Shown here piece after piece: positions 21,680-30,034 of a stretch of 64,000 nucleotides of DNA. The stretch is from Stackebrandtia endophytica. GTDB lineage: Bacteria; Actinomycetota; Actinomycetes; Mycobacteriales; Micromonosporaceae. The stretch's first letter is position 1, and every line of letters begins with the position of its first letter. The stretch spans positions 496,001 through 560,000 of the forward strand of contig NZ_VFOW01000001.1 of NCBI RefSeq assembly GCF_006716355.1. The letters run 5' to 3'. The position numbers and the translations under genes were made by a program. The notes under the pieces are model-generated. The model saw only the letters and a list, made by a program, of their open reading frames with translations. It did no database searches and was not told where the DNA came from.

Positions 21680-21898
21680 TCACTCCGGTTTGGCGGGGAG
21701 TTTCCGTTGCAGTTCGGTCAACTGCGATTGGAGGTCCTCCACCCGGCTGCGCAGGCGTTCCACCGAACCGCGTCGAGCTTCCAGCTTCAACTGCGCGTGC
21801 CGCAGCCGCGGCATGAGTTTGGCGACCCGAAGCACCGACCCCACGATGAGAATCAATCCCAGGAGCGCGGCCCCGCCTGCTATCCATGGCCAGATCAT
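21680..21898 (-). CDS. Small membrane protein with coiled coil
   Basis: The 72-residue protein has an N-terminal membrane helix (about 3-25, rich in Gly, Leu and Ile) and a C-terminal coiled coil with heptad-like spacing, ending in KLPAKPE. It lies between pafC and tatA on the same strand. The layout (short anchor plus coiled coil) is like a scaffold, but no family was recognised. About 185 nt separate it from tatA and about 115 nt from pafC; those gaps hold no recognised gene. Confidence 0.6.
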   Translation of the reverse strand: MIWPWIAGGAALLGLILIVGSVLRVAKLMPRLRHAQLKLEARRGSVERLRSRVEDLQSQLTELQRKLPAKPE

Positions 21899-22013
21899 GG
21901 ATCGACTCTAAAGGTTGTCCGGTCGTTCGTCATCGGTGGCCGGGTAGACGGCCGCCGCGGCGGGACGTCGAAGCTGTGCAGCCGAAAACCGCACCGGCTG
22001 CGGATGGTCGGTG

Positions 22014-22961
22014 TCACGCGTCGTATCGAGCCGCGGCTGCGGCCGTATCGGCGGCGAGCATCTGACGCAGCTGCGGCGGTTCGAGTGCCTCCGCATCGGT
22101 TCCCAAGCCCAAGACCAGACGTTTCGCCCATTCGAGGCTGCGAGCCCGCATCGACACGACTCGGCGCCCATCGGGTTCGTCGACCACGTCTTCGCACGGG
22201 TAGTACTCGGCGATCCACCGTGCCGGCTTGTCGACTCGCAGGACCACCCTGGGCAGCTTCGCACTGGTGAAGGCCGCCGACGGGGAATCCGACAGATCCC
22301 GTGCGTGCGCGGGGATGTCGGCGGGGTCGTCGAGCACCCGGTAGGCGTCGATGCGGTCGAGCCGGAATCGGCGTACGTCCTCGGCCCGGCGACACCATGC
22401 GTGCAGGTAGGCGTGGTCGTCGGCGATGACGACCCGAATCGGGTCGACGACCCGCTCACTGCTGGCGTCGTTGCCGGCACTGTAGTAGGTGAGCCGGACG
22501 GCGTTGCCCTGCGCGACGATCGCACTGAAGGTGTCGACCTGGCTGTCATCCACCGTGGTCGACAGGCTGACACGTGCGGCGGTGTTGGCGGCGTCTCCGG
22601 CGGCGGCCCCCACCTTGTCGAGGGTGCGGCGCACCACCTCCCGATCGGACAGACCGGGGGTGTCGGCCAGCATCCGCAACGCCACCACCAGGGCCAGTGC
22701 CTCATCCGGTGACAATCTCACCGGTCGGGTCATTCCCGCGTCGTAGGTGACGGTGACCGTGTCGTCGTCGAAGGCGATGTCGATCAGGTCGCCGGGGCCG
22801 TACCCGGGAAGGCCGCACATCCACAGCAGGGTCAGGTCGTCGCGCAGCTCCGACACGGTGATGCCGAGGTCGGCGGCCGCGTCGGCGATCCGGATCCCCG
22901 GTCGAGCCAACAGATACGGCACCAGGTTCAGCACTCGGGACAGGTGAGACGCCGAGGTCAT
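22014..22961 (-). CDS. pafC: WYL-domain transcriptional regulator PafC
   Basis: PafC forms the PafBC activator of the LexA-independent DNA-damage response with PafB. The protein is 315 residues: N-terminal winged helix (about 1-60), a WYL domain containing AIVAQGNAVRLTYYSA and AYLHAWCRRAEDVRRFRLDRI, and a C-terminal WCX-type extension ending near LGLGTDAEAL. ATG 22961 overlaps the pafB stop as ATGA. Coupled pafB-pafC downstream of pafA matches M. tuberculosis. Confidence 0.93.
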   Translation of the reverse strand: MTSASHLSRVLNLVPYLLARPGIRIADAAADLGITVSELRDDLTLLWMCGLPGYGPGDLIDIAFDDDTVTVTYDAGMTRPVRLSPDEALALVVALRMLADTPGLSDREVVRRTLDKVGAAAGDAANTAARVSLSTTVDDSQVDTFSAIVAQGNAVRLTYYSAGNDASSERVVDPIRVVIADDHAYLHAWCRRAEDVRRFRLDRIDAYRVLDDPADIPAHARDLSDSPSAAFTSAKLPRVVLRVDKPARWIAEYYPCEDVVDEPDGRRVVSMRARSLEWAKRLVLGLGTDAEALEPPQLRQMLAADTAAAAARYDA

Positions 22962-23959
22962 ACGGATACCTCTTTCTTGTCCTCGTACTTGGCGGCGATG
23001 TCGGCCAACAGGGTGGCCAGTTCCTTCCGAACCTCCGGCGGGTCCAACACGGTGACGTCGCTGCCGTAAGTGGCCAACCAACTGGCGAAGCGGCGGGGAT
23101 CCTGAAAACTCAGTACGACCCGGTCGCCGTCGGCGCGGCGTGCCTCGATCTGCTCGGCCCGACGACGGACTCCGGCGGCCCGTCCGGGCGCGACCAGGAT
23201 CGTCGCGCGCCGGGGCGGTAGCTCCGGCATGTCGGCGTGGAAGTTGGCCACGTGGTCGAGCAGGTTGACGTCGTCGGGGACGGTGAACGCATCGGGCTTA
23301 CCGACGGTGCGAACCTGACCGGTGATGCGGGACAACCGGAAGCACCGGGTCGCGTCACGGTCCAGGTCGAAACCGACGACATACCAGCGCCCCCGGTGAC
23401 AGGCGACGCCCCAAGGCTGGAGTTTCCGCTTCGCCGAGGAGTCGTCGGTCTTTCCCAGGTATTCGAATCGGATCTCCCGGCGGTCCCGGACCGCCGACAT
23501 GATCGGGGTGAACGCTTCGTCCACCGACAGCACCGGTGCGACCTCGGGTTCCTCCCCGCCACGGATGTCGACGCCGGCGGCACGCAGTTTCCACAGGCCG
23601 TCACCGGCGTCGGAGGCGAGTTTGCTGTGTTGCCACAGCCGGGCTGCGGCGCCCAGAACCGCCGCCTCGTCGGGGCTGAGTTCGATGTCGGGAAGCTCGT
23701 AGTCGCGACGCGCGATGCGGTAGCCCTGGTCACCGTCGAAGACGCTGTTGGTGCCGGTCTCCAACGGCACACCCAGGCGGCGCAGTTCGGCCTTGTCACG
23801 CTCGAACTTTCGTTGGAACGCTTCGTGCGCGCGGGTATCGGTGGGGTCGTGCGAGTAGCCGGGTACGGTCGCGGCGATCTTCTCGGCTGTCAGGAATCGA
23901 CGTGTCGACAACAGGCAGATGACCAGGTTGACCAGACGTTCGGTGCGCAAACGGGACAC
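22958..23959 (-). CDS. pafB: WYL-domain transcriptional regulator PafB
   Basis: PafB is 333 residues from GTG 23959, with an N-terminal helix-turn-helix (LRTERLVNLVICLLSTRRFLTAEKI), a WYL core with IRFEYLGK and WYVVGFDLDRDATRCFRLSRI, and a WCX end. The start was chosen for match to mycobacterial PafB length and because TACCGT lies 7 nt upstream (leaderless type). A GTG at 23965 with GGAGG 9 nt before is an alternative. TTGTCGG occurs on this strand at 24012-24018 but without a correctly spaced -10. Confidence 0.92.
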   Translation of the reverse strand: MSRLRTERLVNLVICLLSTRRFLTAEKIAATVPGYSHDPTDTRAHEAFQRKFERDKAELRRLGVPLETGTNSVFDGDQGYRIARRDYELPDIELSPDEAAVLGAAARLWQHSKLASDAGDGLWKLRAAGVDIRGGEEPEVAPVLSVDEAFTPIMSAVRDRREIRFEYLGKTDDSSAKRKLQPWGVACHRGRWYVVGFDLDRDATRCFRLSRITGQVRTVGKPDAFTVPDDVNLLDHVANFHADMPELPPRRATILVAPGRAAGVRRRAEQIEARRADGDRVVLSFQDPRRFASWLATYGSDVTVLDPPEVRKELATLLADIAAKYEDKKEVSV

Positions 23960-24054
23960 GCCCACGACGGTATCCCTCCCCCAGGTCGACGGCAACGGCT
24001 GCTCGGGCATTCCGACAACGCCGCCGTCCCATCGGGTGACGGCGGCGGGAATGC

Positions 24055-24060
24055 TAACGT
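24055..24060 (+). promoter_or_regulatory. -10 element of the DUF3866 gene, leaderless
   Basis: TAACGT lies 7 nt before GTG 24068. The spacing repeats that of other leaderless starts in the window and was used to choose this start over the in-frame GTG at 24059. Confidence 0.45.
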
Positions 24061-24067
24061 GGCCGCC

Positions 24068-25150
24068 GTGTTGAGGTGGCGATACGGGACAGTGACCAAC
24101 ATCCGTAACTCATGGCGCGGTTCTTGCGAAGTGGATGTGACGATCGAGGCCCGAACCCCCGATGATCGGACTGAGGCCAAGGCGCTGGCCTATACCCACA
24201 TGGTGGGTCAACCCCAGGTCGGCGACCGAGTTCTGCTCAACTGTAATGCCTTGGCCAAAGGCCTGGGCACCGGCGGGTACGCCATGATCATCGCGCTGCC
24301 CGACCGGCTTCCGCCCGACGACGACCGCCCCGGACACATCGTCAAGGCGCGCTACACACCGCAGCAGGCGATGATGTTGGCCGTCGACGAGGAGGACTCG
24401 CCGCATCGGGCCGCCATGACCGAGGTCGACCACATCGACGGGATGCCGGTGATCGTCGCCGATCTGCATTCGGCCCTGGCTCCGACGCTGGCCGGAGTCC
24501 TCGCCGATCGCCCGGACGCGTCGGTGGCGTATGTCATGACCGATGGTGGCGCGCTGCCCGCCTGGTTCTCGCGAACCCTGGACGGATTGTCGGCACAGCT
24601 GGCCGGGGTCGTCACCACCGGGCAGACGCTCGGCGGCGACCTGGAGGCCACCAACATCCATACCGGACTCATCGCGGCTCGTCAGGTCCTTCGCGCCGAC
24701 ATCACCATCGTGTCGCAGGGACCGGGCAACCTCGGCACTGGAACCACCTGGGGATTCTCCGGAACCTCTTGCGGTGATGCCGTCAACGCGGTCGCCGCGT
24801 TGCGGGGTCGACCGATCGGTTCGCTGCGCGTCTCCGATGCCGACGCCCGGGGTCGACACGTGGGGGTCTCCCACCACAGTCTCACCGCCTACGGCCGGGT
24901 CGCGTTGGCTCCGGCCGATCTGCCGCTGCCGTTGGGTCTGGCGCCGGAGCTCGACGCCAAGGTGCGAGACCAGTTGGACGGGCTTCCCGACCTGCACCGG
25001 ATCGTGGAGGTGTCCACCGAAGGCTTGGTGGAGCGGATGCGGGAACTGCCGGTCAGACTGTCCACGATGGGACGTGGCCTGGACGCCGACCTCGGATACT
25101 TCCTCGCCTGCGCGGCGGCGGGCCGACACGCGGCGAACCTGCTGTCCTGA
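24068..25150 (+). CDS. DUF3866 family protein
   Basis: This 360-residue protein is divergent from pafB. It resembles the DUF3866 family: an N-terminal beta-rich segment (RWRYGTVTNIRNSW), a central region MPVIVADLHSALAP and the conserved VSQGPGNLGTGTTWGFSG followed by VSHHSLTAYGRVAL. The pattern of histidines and small-residue loops suggests an enzyme, but no reaction is established. In actinobacteria this gene commonly lies beside pafBC. It shares a 108-nt promoter region with pafB. Confidence 0.85.
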   Translation: MLRWRYGTVTNIRNSWRGSCEVDVTIEARTPDDRTEAKALAYTHMVGQPQVGDRVLLNCNALAKGLGTGGYAMIIALPDRLPPDDDRPGHIVKARYTPQQAMMLAVDEEDSPHRAAMTEVDHIDGMPVIVADLHSALAPTLAGVLADRPDASVAYVMTDGGALPAWFSRTLDGLSAQLAGVVTTGQTLGGDLEATNIHTGLIAARQVLRADITIVSQGPGNLGTGTTWGFSGTSCGDAVNAVAALRGRPIGSLRVSDADARGRHVGVSHHSLTAYGRVALAPADLPLPLGLAPELDAKVRDQLDGLPDLHRIVEVSTEGLVERMRELPVRLSTMGRGLDADLGYFLACAAAGRHAANLLS

Positions 25151-25204
25151 GGCTGAGGTGAACACGTCGGCCCGGCCATGGATTCGCGGCCGAGCCGATG
25201 GATG

Positions 25205-25600
25205 TCACTGGGAGGCGAAGCTCGCCAGCTCCGCCTCGGTGAAGGCTCGCAGGATGCAGAACTCGTTGCCTTCGGGGTCAGCCATGACCACCCACGAGGA
25301 ATCCTGTTGGCCGACGTTCACCCGAGTCGCGCCCAGTGCTTCGGCACGAGCGACCTCCGCCGCCTGGTCGTCGGGCCGGAGGTCCAGGTGCAGTCGGTTC
25401 TTACCGGCCTTGGCCTCGGGAACCTTGAGGAAGAGGATGTCCGGGGAGACTCCGTCCTGCGGGGAGCCAGCCGGGGGTTCGAGCACTACCTCGCCGTCGG
25501 TCTCGTGCGTGATCCGCCAGCCCAGGAACTCCGCCCACCAGCGGCCCAACTCCACCGGATTCGCGCAGTCGATGTCAATGCATTGCCATGTGATCGCCAT
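25205..25600 (-). CDS. Glyoxalase/VOC-superfamily protein
   Basis: The 131-residue protein is one paired VOC unit of the glyoxalase-like type. The N-terminal strand (QCIDIDCANPVELGRWWAEFLGW) and the second half (NRLHLDLRPDD and VMADPEGNEFCIL) give the usual His and Glu metal-ligand positions. Members include resistance proteins and small-molecule isomerases; the substrate cannot be predicted. It ends convergently with the DUF3866 gene. Confidence 0.85.
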   Translation of the reverse strand: MAITWQCIDIDCANPVELGRWWAEFLGWRITHETDGEVVLEPPAGSPQDGVSPDILFLKVPEAKAGKNRLHLDLRPDDQAAEVARAEALGATRVNVGQQDSSWVVMADPEGNEFCILRAFTEAELASFASQ

Positions 25601-25662
25601 CGGCGCATCCTATGGAGTCACCTCGCGGATTTCATCCGGTTTTTCGGTGCGAACACCCGCGA

Positions 25663-25932
25663 TCAGGCGAGGATGATCAGCAGCGCCCACCCGACGATGA
25701 CCGCGATCAACACCACGACCAGGACCCAGGTGGGGACGGAGTATTCACCACGTCGATTTCGTTCGATCTCGTCGCGGATCTTCTCTCGCCGCCGCTCCAA
25801 GCGGCTCGGCTTGCGTTCCGGCGCCGCCGAACCGTCGTCGGTCGATGCCGCATCGGAATCGGGCGACGGCTTAGCGCCGGCGGCATCGTCGTCGGTGCCG
25901 GTCGATTCGTCCTTGGGTGCGTCCTGGCTCAC
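25663..25932 (-). CDS. Small tail-anchored membrane protein
   Basis: An 89-residue protein with an Asp/Ser/Ala-rich disordered half, a basic helix (SRLERRREKIRDEIERN) and one C-terminal membrane helix (about 68-88). This is the layout of a tail-anchored protein with a cytoplasmic acidic tail. It lies between pafA and the VOC gene on the same strand. No family recognised. The 130-nt gap to pafA holds no recognised gene. Confidence 0.7.
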   Translation of the reverse strand: MSQDAPKDESTGTDDDAAGAKPSPDSDAASTDDGSAAPERKPSRLERRREKIRDEIERNRRGEYSVPTWVLVVVLIAVIVGWALLIILA

Positions 25933-26062
25933 CGCGCCACTGTCTCATACGACGTCACTCGGACTCGGGCGACATCACCTCGCCGCGGTCGGGTGAGAAC
26001 CCTAGCCCTTGGGCGTGCAACGGTCGGCTCGACGATTCACGTCGAGCCGACCGGAGGAGGCG

Positions 26063-27421
26063 CTACATCGAGGCGATCAATTTGTCGACTCGTTCGTCAC
26101 GGGACCGGAACGGGTCCTTGCACAACACGGTTCGTTGCGCCTGGTCGTTGAGTTTGAGGTGCACCCAGTCGACCGTGAAGTCGCGTCGCTTCTCCTGCGC
26201 CTTGCGAATGAACTCGCCGCGCAGTTTGGCGCGCGTCGACTGCGGAGGCCGCTCCTTGGCCTCGAAGGTCTCCACATCGGACACCACTCGGTCGACTTCG
26301 CCGCGCTTCTCCAGGATGTTGTAGAGCCCGCGGCCCCGGCGGACGTCGTGGTAGGCGAGATCGAGCTGCGCGACCCGCGACGACGACAACGGCACGTCCC
26401 GCTTGGCCCGGTAGCGTTCGATCAACTGGTACTTGGTGACCCAGTCGATCTCGCGACCGATCCGGTCGAGATCACCGCCCTCCACAGCGGACAGGACCCG
26501 ACCCCACAACTCCAGGACCCGTTTGGTGGTGGCGTCGGCACCGCGACGGTCGACGAAGTCCTGTGCCTTGCTGAAGTACTCCTGCTGGATCTCCAGCGCG
26601 TTCATCTCCTTGCCGTTGGCCAACCGGACCTTGCTGCGGCCGGTGATGTCGTGGGACACCTCCCGGATGGCTCGGATCGGGTTCTCCAAGGTCAGATCCC
26701 GCATCGCCACGCCGGTCTCGATCATCCGCAGCACCAGGTCGGCCGCACCGACCTTCAGCATGGTCGTGACCTCGTTCATGTTCGAGTCACCGACGATGAC
26801 GTGCAGTCGCCGGTACCGTTCGGCGTCGGCGTGCGGCTCATCCCTGGTGTTGATGATCGGGCGAGACCGCGTCGTGGCGCTGGAGACGCCCTCCCAGATG
26901 TGCTCGGCGCGTTGAGACAGGCAGTAGATCGCCCCGCGCGGAGTTTGCAGCACCTTTCCGGCACCGCAGATCAACTGCCTGGTGACCAGGAACGGGATCA
27001 GAATGTCGGCGAGTCGTCCGAACTCGCCGTGTCGAGACACCAGGAAGTTCTCGTGGCAACCGTAGGAGTTGCCGGCCGAGTCGGTGTTGTTCTTGAACAA
27101 AAAGATGTCCCCGGCGATGCCCTCGTCGTGCAGGCGCCGCTCGGCGTCGATCAACAGGCCCTCAAGGACCCGCTCACCTGCCCGGTCGTGGCGCACCAGG
27201 TCAGACACCGAATCACATTCGGGGGTGGCGTACTCGGGGTGAGAACCGACGTCCAGGTACAACCGTGCTCCATTGCGGAGGAACACGTTGCTGGAACGTC
27301 CCCAACTGACGACCCGTCGAAATAGGTAACGCGCTACTTCATCGGGGGACAACCTGCGTTGGCCACGAAACGTGCAGGTAACCCCGAACTCGGTTTCCAG
27401 TCCAAAAATCCGCCGATCCAT
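26063..27421 (-). CDS. pafA: Pup-protein ligase PafA
   Basis: PafA joins the C-terminal Glu of deamidated Pup to substrate lysines using ATP. The 452-residue protein has the glutamine-synthetase-like fold: [16 protein letters not shown] with the catalytic Glu region, [31 protein letters not shown] and [18 protein letters not shown]. It lacks the long insertion loop of Dop near the N-terminus. ATG 27421 is preceded by TAGTGT with 6 nt between, so it is probably leaderless, and the promoter has a PafBC-type TGTCGG. A hairpin separates it from prcA. Confidence 0.97.
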   Translation of the reverse strand: MDRRIFGLETEFGVTCTFRGQRRLSPDEVARYLFRRVVSWGRSSNVFLRNGARLYLDVGSHPEYATPECDSVSDLVRHDRAGERVLEGLLIDAERRLHDEGIAGDIFLFKNNTDSAGNSYGCHENFLVSRHGEFGRLADILIPFLVTRQLICGAGKVLQTPRGAIYCLSQRAEHIWEGVSSATTRSRPIINTRDEPHADAERYRRLHVIVGDSNMNEVTTMLKVGAADLVLRMIETGVAMRDLTLENPIRAIREVSHDITGRSKVRLANGKEMNALEIQQEYFSKAQDFVDRRGADATTKRVLELWGRVLSAVEGGDLDRIGREIDWVTKYQLIERYRAKRDVPLSSSRVAQLDLAYHDVRRGRGLYNILEKRGEVDRVVSDVETFEAKERPPQSTRAKLRGEFIRKAQEKRRDFTVDWVHLKLNDQAQRTVLCKDPFRSRDERVDKLIASM

Positions 27422-27427
27422 GTCATG

Positions 27428-27449
27428 ACACTACCGCCTGTTGCCGACA
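27428..27449 (-). promoter_or_regulatory. pafA promoter, PafBC-type (TGTCGG-N10-TAGTGT)
   Basis: On the minus strand TGTCGG (27444-27449), 10 nt, TAGTGT (27428-27433), 6 nt, then ATG of pafA. Spacing is identical to that of the recN promoter. PafBC would therefore control the pupylation ligase whose gene lies next to its own operon. Confidence 0.65.
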
Positions 27450-27517
27450 GTCGGGGACTTCGAACCGGTCGAATTGGGGTGGATCTGGCCAGCCGGACAT
27501 GTTTCGGCCAAAGCACG

Positions 27518-27556
27518 CCCGGGGGCCGGCTCGCACGTCGCGAGCCGGCCCCCGGG
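27518..27556. terminator. 17-bp perfect hairpin between prcA and pafA
   Basis: CCCGGGGGCCGGCTCGC (27518-27534) pairs perfectly with 27540-27556 around a 5-nt loop. It begins 10 nt after the prcA stop, and no T-run follows. It should end or strongly reduce transcription between the proteasome core genes and pafA, which has its own promoter. Confidence 0.75.
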
Positions 27557-27565
27557 ATTCAACGC

Positions 27566-28426
27566 CTATTCCTCTGTGGATTCATCCGGTTTGGTGGCGG
27601 GTTTGGCCCGCTTCGAACCGGTGGCCTTCTTGGCGGCCGGCTTCTCGGTCGAACCGCTCGGTTCATCCCGGGTATCGGCCTTGTCCTCGGTCTTGTCCTC
27701 GGCCGTGTCGTCACCGTCGCCGGAGGTGTCCGCCGGCAGCAGCGCCGACAGCGCCGCACCGCGGATCCGGCGAAACGCCCGACCCTCGCGGAACCGGTCC
27801 AACACCGCGACCTCAAGCCGTTCGGCACCGATCGTGCGTGGCTCGGAGCCCTCACCGCCGACACTTCCCAGCGCACGCAGCGCCAGATCGAAGGCCTCCT
27901 GCAAGCCCATGTCGAACCGGTGGTTGTCCTTCAACACGACGTCGACGCGCTCGGACTGACCGCCCATGGCCAGGTAGCCGGGCATGTCGTTGATCGAACC
28001 GTCGTAGGTCAACCGGTACAGCTCGTCGTCCTCGGGTTTGGCCGCGACACCGGCAACGCAGATCTCGACCTCGAAGGGCTTGGTCTGCTCGGTGAAGATC
28101 GCGCCCAGGGTCTGCGCGTAGGCCTTCGCCAACGGACGCGGCTTGACATCACGCCGGTCGTAGGCGTAACCACGCAGATCGGCCATGCGGACCCCGGCCG
28201 CCCTCAGGTTCTCGAACTCGTTGTACCGCCCCACGGCGGCGAACCCGATCCGGTCGTAGAGCTCACTGATCTTGTGGAGGGTCGTCGACAGGTTCTCCGC
28301 CACGAACAACACGCCGTCGGCGAAGCTGAGCACCACGGTGTTGCGGCCGCGGGAGATGTTCTTGCGGGCGAACTCCGAGCGATCACGCATGATCTGCTCG
28401 GGCGAAGTGTAAAACTGCATTGCCAC
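27566..28426 (-). CDS. prcA: 20S proteasome alpha subunit
   Basis: The alpha ring forms the gates of the 20S core particle. The 286-residue protein starts [22 protein letters not shown], the gating and ring-assembly segment, followed by [17 protein letters not shown] and EVEICVAGV. The C-terminal 45 residues are an Asp/Glu/Lys-rich tail. It starts at GTG 28426 (a second ATG two codons later is possible), 75 nt after prcB. Order prcB-prcA and a propeptide-free N-terminus fit the alpha subunit. Confidence 0.96.
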   Translation of the reverse strand: MAMQFYTSPEQIMRDRSEFARKNISRGRNTVVLSFADGVLFVAENLSTTLHKISELYDRIGFAAVGRYNEFENLRAAGVRMADLRGYAYDRRDVKPRPLAKAYAQTLGAIFTEQTKPFEVEICVAGVAAKPEDDELYRLTYDGSINDMPGYLAMGGQSERVDVVLKDNHRFDMGLQEAFDLALRALGSVGGEGSEPRTIGAERLEVAVLDRFREGRAFRRIRGAALSALLPADTSGDGDDTAEDKTEDKADTRDEPSGSTEKPAAKKATGSKRAKPATKPDESTEE

Positions 28427-28501
28427 GGCTAGCGACTCCGTTCGGTCATCGGGTTGGCTGGTTCGAGGCGGACGTTCGCCTCACGCCTTGGGAACATCAC
28501 C

Positions 28502-29341
28502 TCAACCACCCGGATTGGTCAGTCGGCTCTCCACCACCGCACGGGACACCGTCGCGACGTCCTCGTCGCCGATGAGGCGGCTGCCGTCGGCGGTCGCCGT
28601 CATCACGATCGGGAACAGTTGACGGCTCAGGTCGGGTCCCCCGGTGGCGCTGTCCTCATCGGCGGCGTCGTACAACGCCTCGATGACCAGACGAATGGCG
28701 TCATCGGCGGTCAAGTCGTCACGTACCCGCTTCTTCAACGCCGACCGGGCGAAGATCGAACCCGAACCGATGGCGTCGTACTGCAACTCCTCGTTCATGC
28801 TGCCGGCGACGTCGAAGCTGAAGATGCGACCGGCGTTGTCGGGATCGTCGGCGTCGACGTCGAAACCGGCGAACAGCGGGACGACGGCCAGTCCCTGCAT
28901 CGCGATACCGAGGTTTCCGCGAATCATGTTGGCCAACTTGTTGGCCTTACCGTGCAGGCTGAGCGGTTCACCGTCGATCTTCTCGTGGTGTTCCAACTCC
29001 ACCTGGTACAGCTTGATCAGTTCCAACCCGATTCCGGCGGTGCCGGCGATACCGATCAGCGAGTACGGGTCCGCCGGGTGAACCTTGCGGATGTTCCGAC
29101 TGGAGATCATGTTCCCCTGGGTGGCGCGACGGTCACCGGCCATGACCACGCCGCCGTTGAACCGAAGGGCCACAATGGTCGTTCCGTGTGGTGCGAACTC
29201 ACCATGGTCACCGGGGGGAAGCGGTCTGCGTCCGGGCAACAATTCGGGTGCCGCCTGGCTGAGAAACTCAGCGAAGGACGACGAACCGGTCGCGGTATAC
29301 GCGGCCGGTAGTCGTCCTGGAAATCTTGATTCAGCGCTCAC
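28502..29341 (-). CDS. prcB: 20S proteasome beta subunit (Thr protease)
   Basis: The catalytic subunit of the 20S core. Residues 1-53 form a propeptide; cleavage after Gly53 would expose the nucleophile Thr54 in [28 protein letters not shown] gives the conserved Asp and Arg, and [13 protein letters not shown] the later beta-subunit core. Total 279 residues. ATG 29341 has GAAGGG 6 nt upstream. It is followed by prcA and preceded by pup, with a hairpin in the 252-nt gap between pup and prcB. Confidence 0.97.
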   Translation of the reverse strand: MSAESRFPGRLPAAYTATGSSSFAEFLSQAAPELLPGRRPLPPGDHGEFAPHGTTIVALRFNGGVVMAGDRRATQGNMISSRNIRKVHPADPYSLIGIAGTAGIGLELIKLYQVELEHHEKIDGEPLSLHGKANKLANMIRGNLGIAMQGLAVVPLFAGFDVDADDPDNAGRIFSFDVAGSMNEELQYDAIGSGSIFARSALKKRVRDDLTADDAIRLVIEALYDAADEDSATGGPDLSRQLFPIVMTATADGSRLIGDEDVATVSRAVVESRLTNPGG

Positions 29342-29519
29342 ATGATCACCCTTCCACGTTCCATGTCGTCAATGTGGCCACCCTAAAGGCTCACCGGTGA
29401 CGACGGGTCTGCTCGCCCGGCGATGTCGTCGCAAGTGCACAATCCACACCGGCGTCTCCTCCGCCTCGACCGCCGACAGCCTCCCTCGTCACGGAATCAG
29501 CCTTGAGCAATGAATTGCC

Positions 29520-29554
29520 ATGCGGCGGGCGCCGGGCCACGGCGCCTGCCGCAT
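29520..29554. terminator. Hairpin between pup and prcB
   Basis: A 15-bp GC-rich stem with one G-U pair (29520-29534 with 29540-29554) and a 5-nt loop lies about 40 nt after the pup stop. It may end a fraction of pup transcripts and so keep pup in excess over the proteasome core. The remainder of the gap 29342-29519 holds no recognisable gene. Confidence 0.6.
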
Positions 29555-29593
29555 CAGTCCAGTCGTGTGCCGTGTCAGGGCACCACGCATCGG

Positions 29594-29809
29594 CTACTGG
29601 CCACCCTTTTGCACATACGAGCGGACGAAGTCGGAGGAGTTCTCTTCCAACACACTGTCGATTTCGTCGAGTAGATCGTCGACGTCCTCAGTGATCTCTT
29701 CGTGGCGTGCGGCCACTTCGGGGTCGACGACCGCTTCGGTGGTTTCCTCGTCGGTCGTCTGCTTGGCGCGCTGTGACTGAGACTGCCCGCCGCTGTCCTT
29801 GTCTGCCAT
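29594..29809 (-). CDS. pup: Prokaryotic ubiquitin-like protein Pup (Gln-terminated)
   Basis: Pup is the small modifier that tags proteins for the proteasome. The 71-residue protein is acidic and largely disordered, with the proteasome-ATPase-binding helix region DVDDLLDEIDSVLEEN and the C-terminal FVRSYVQKGGQ. The terminal Gln must be deamidated to Glu by Dop before PafA can attach it, as in mycobacteria. It lies between dop and prcB. AAGGGA lies 12 nt before the ATG. A small hairpin (29833-29849) stands just upstream in its leader. Confidence 0.97.
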   Translation of the reverse strand: MADKDSGGQSQSQRAKQTTDEETTEAVVDPEVAARHEEITEDVDDLLDEIDSVLEENSSDFVRSYVQKGGQ

Positions 29810-30034
29810 CGTGCGTCATCCCTTAACTGAAACGTCGCGGTTCGCGACGATGCCATCTGCTGACCTGTCCATTAAACCGTTGTCGTGCCGCGGCCGCACC
29901 TACGGTGAGGCCACCTCACGCCGAGTGTCGAAACCCGGCGTCGATCACCGGTACCGGGATCAACCGGTGCGGTGCTCGACACCGATGAGAACGTTACCGG
30001 TACCACCTGACATTCCCATGCTCTGGGCGACAGG
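29810..30034 (-). promoter_or_regulatory. pup upstream region with short hairpin and repeats
   Basis: The dop-pup gap contains a perfect 7-bp hairpin (CGTCGCG-GTT-CGCGACG, 29833-29849) 24 nt before the pup start and a 9-nt direct repeat ACCGGTACC (29947-29955 and 29996-30004). No gene is recognisable. These are candidate regulatory or termination elements for pup. Confidence 0.35.

Noticed and set aside
24012-24018. TTGTCGG upstream of pafB as a further PafBC-type promoter (autoregulation)
   Set aside because: The sequence 10 nt further on is CAGCCG, not TAnnnT, so the motif is incomplete.
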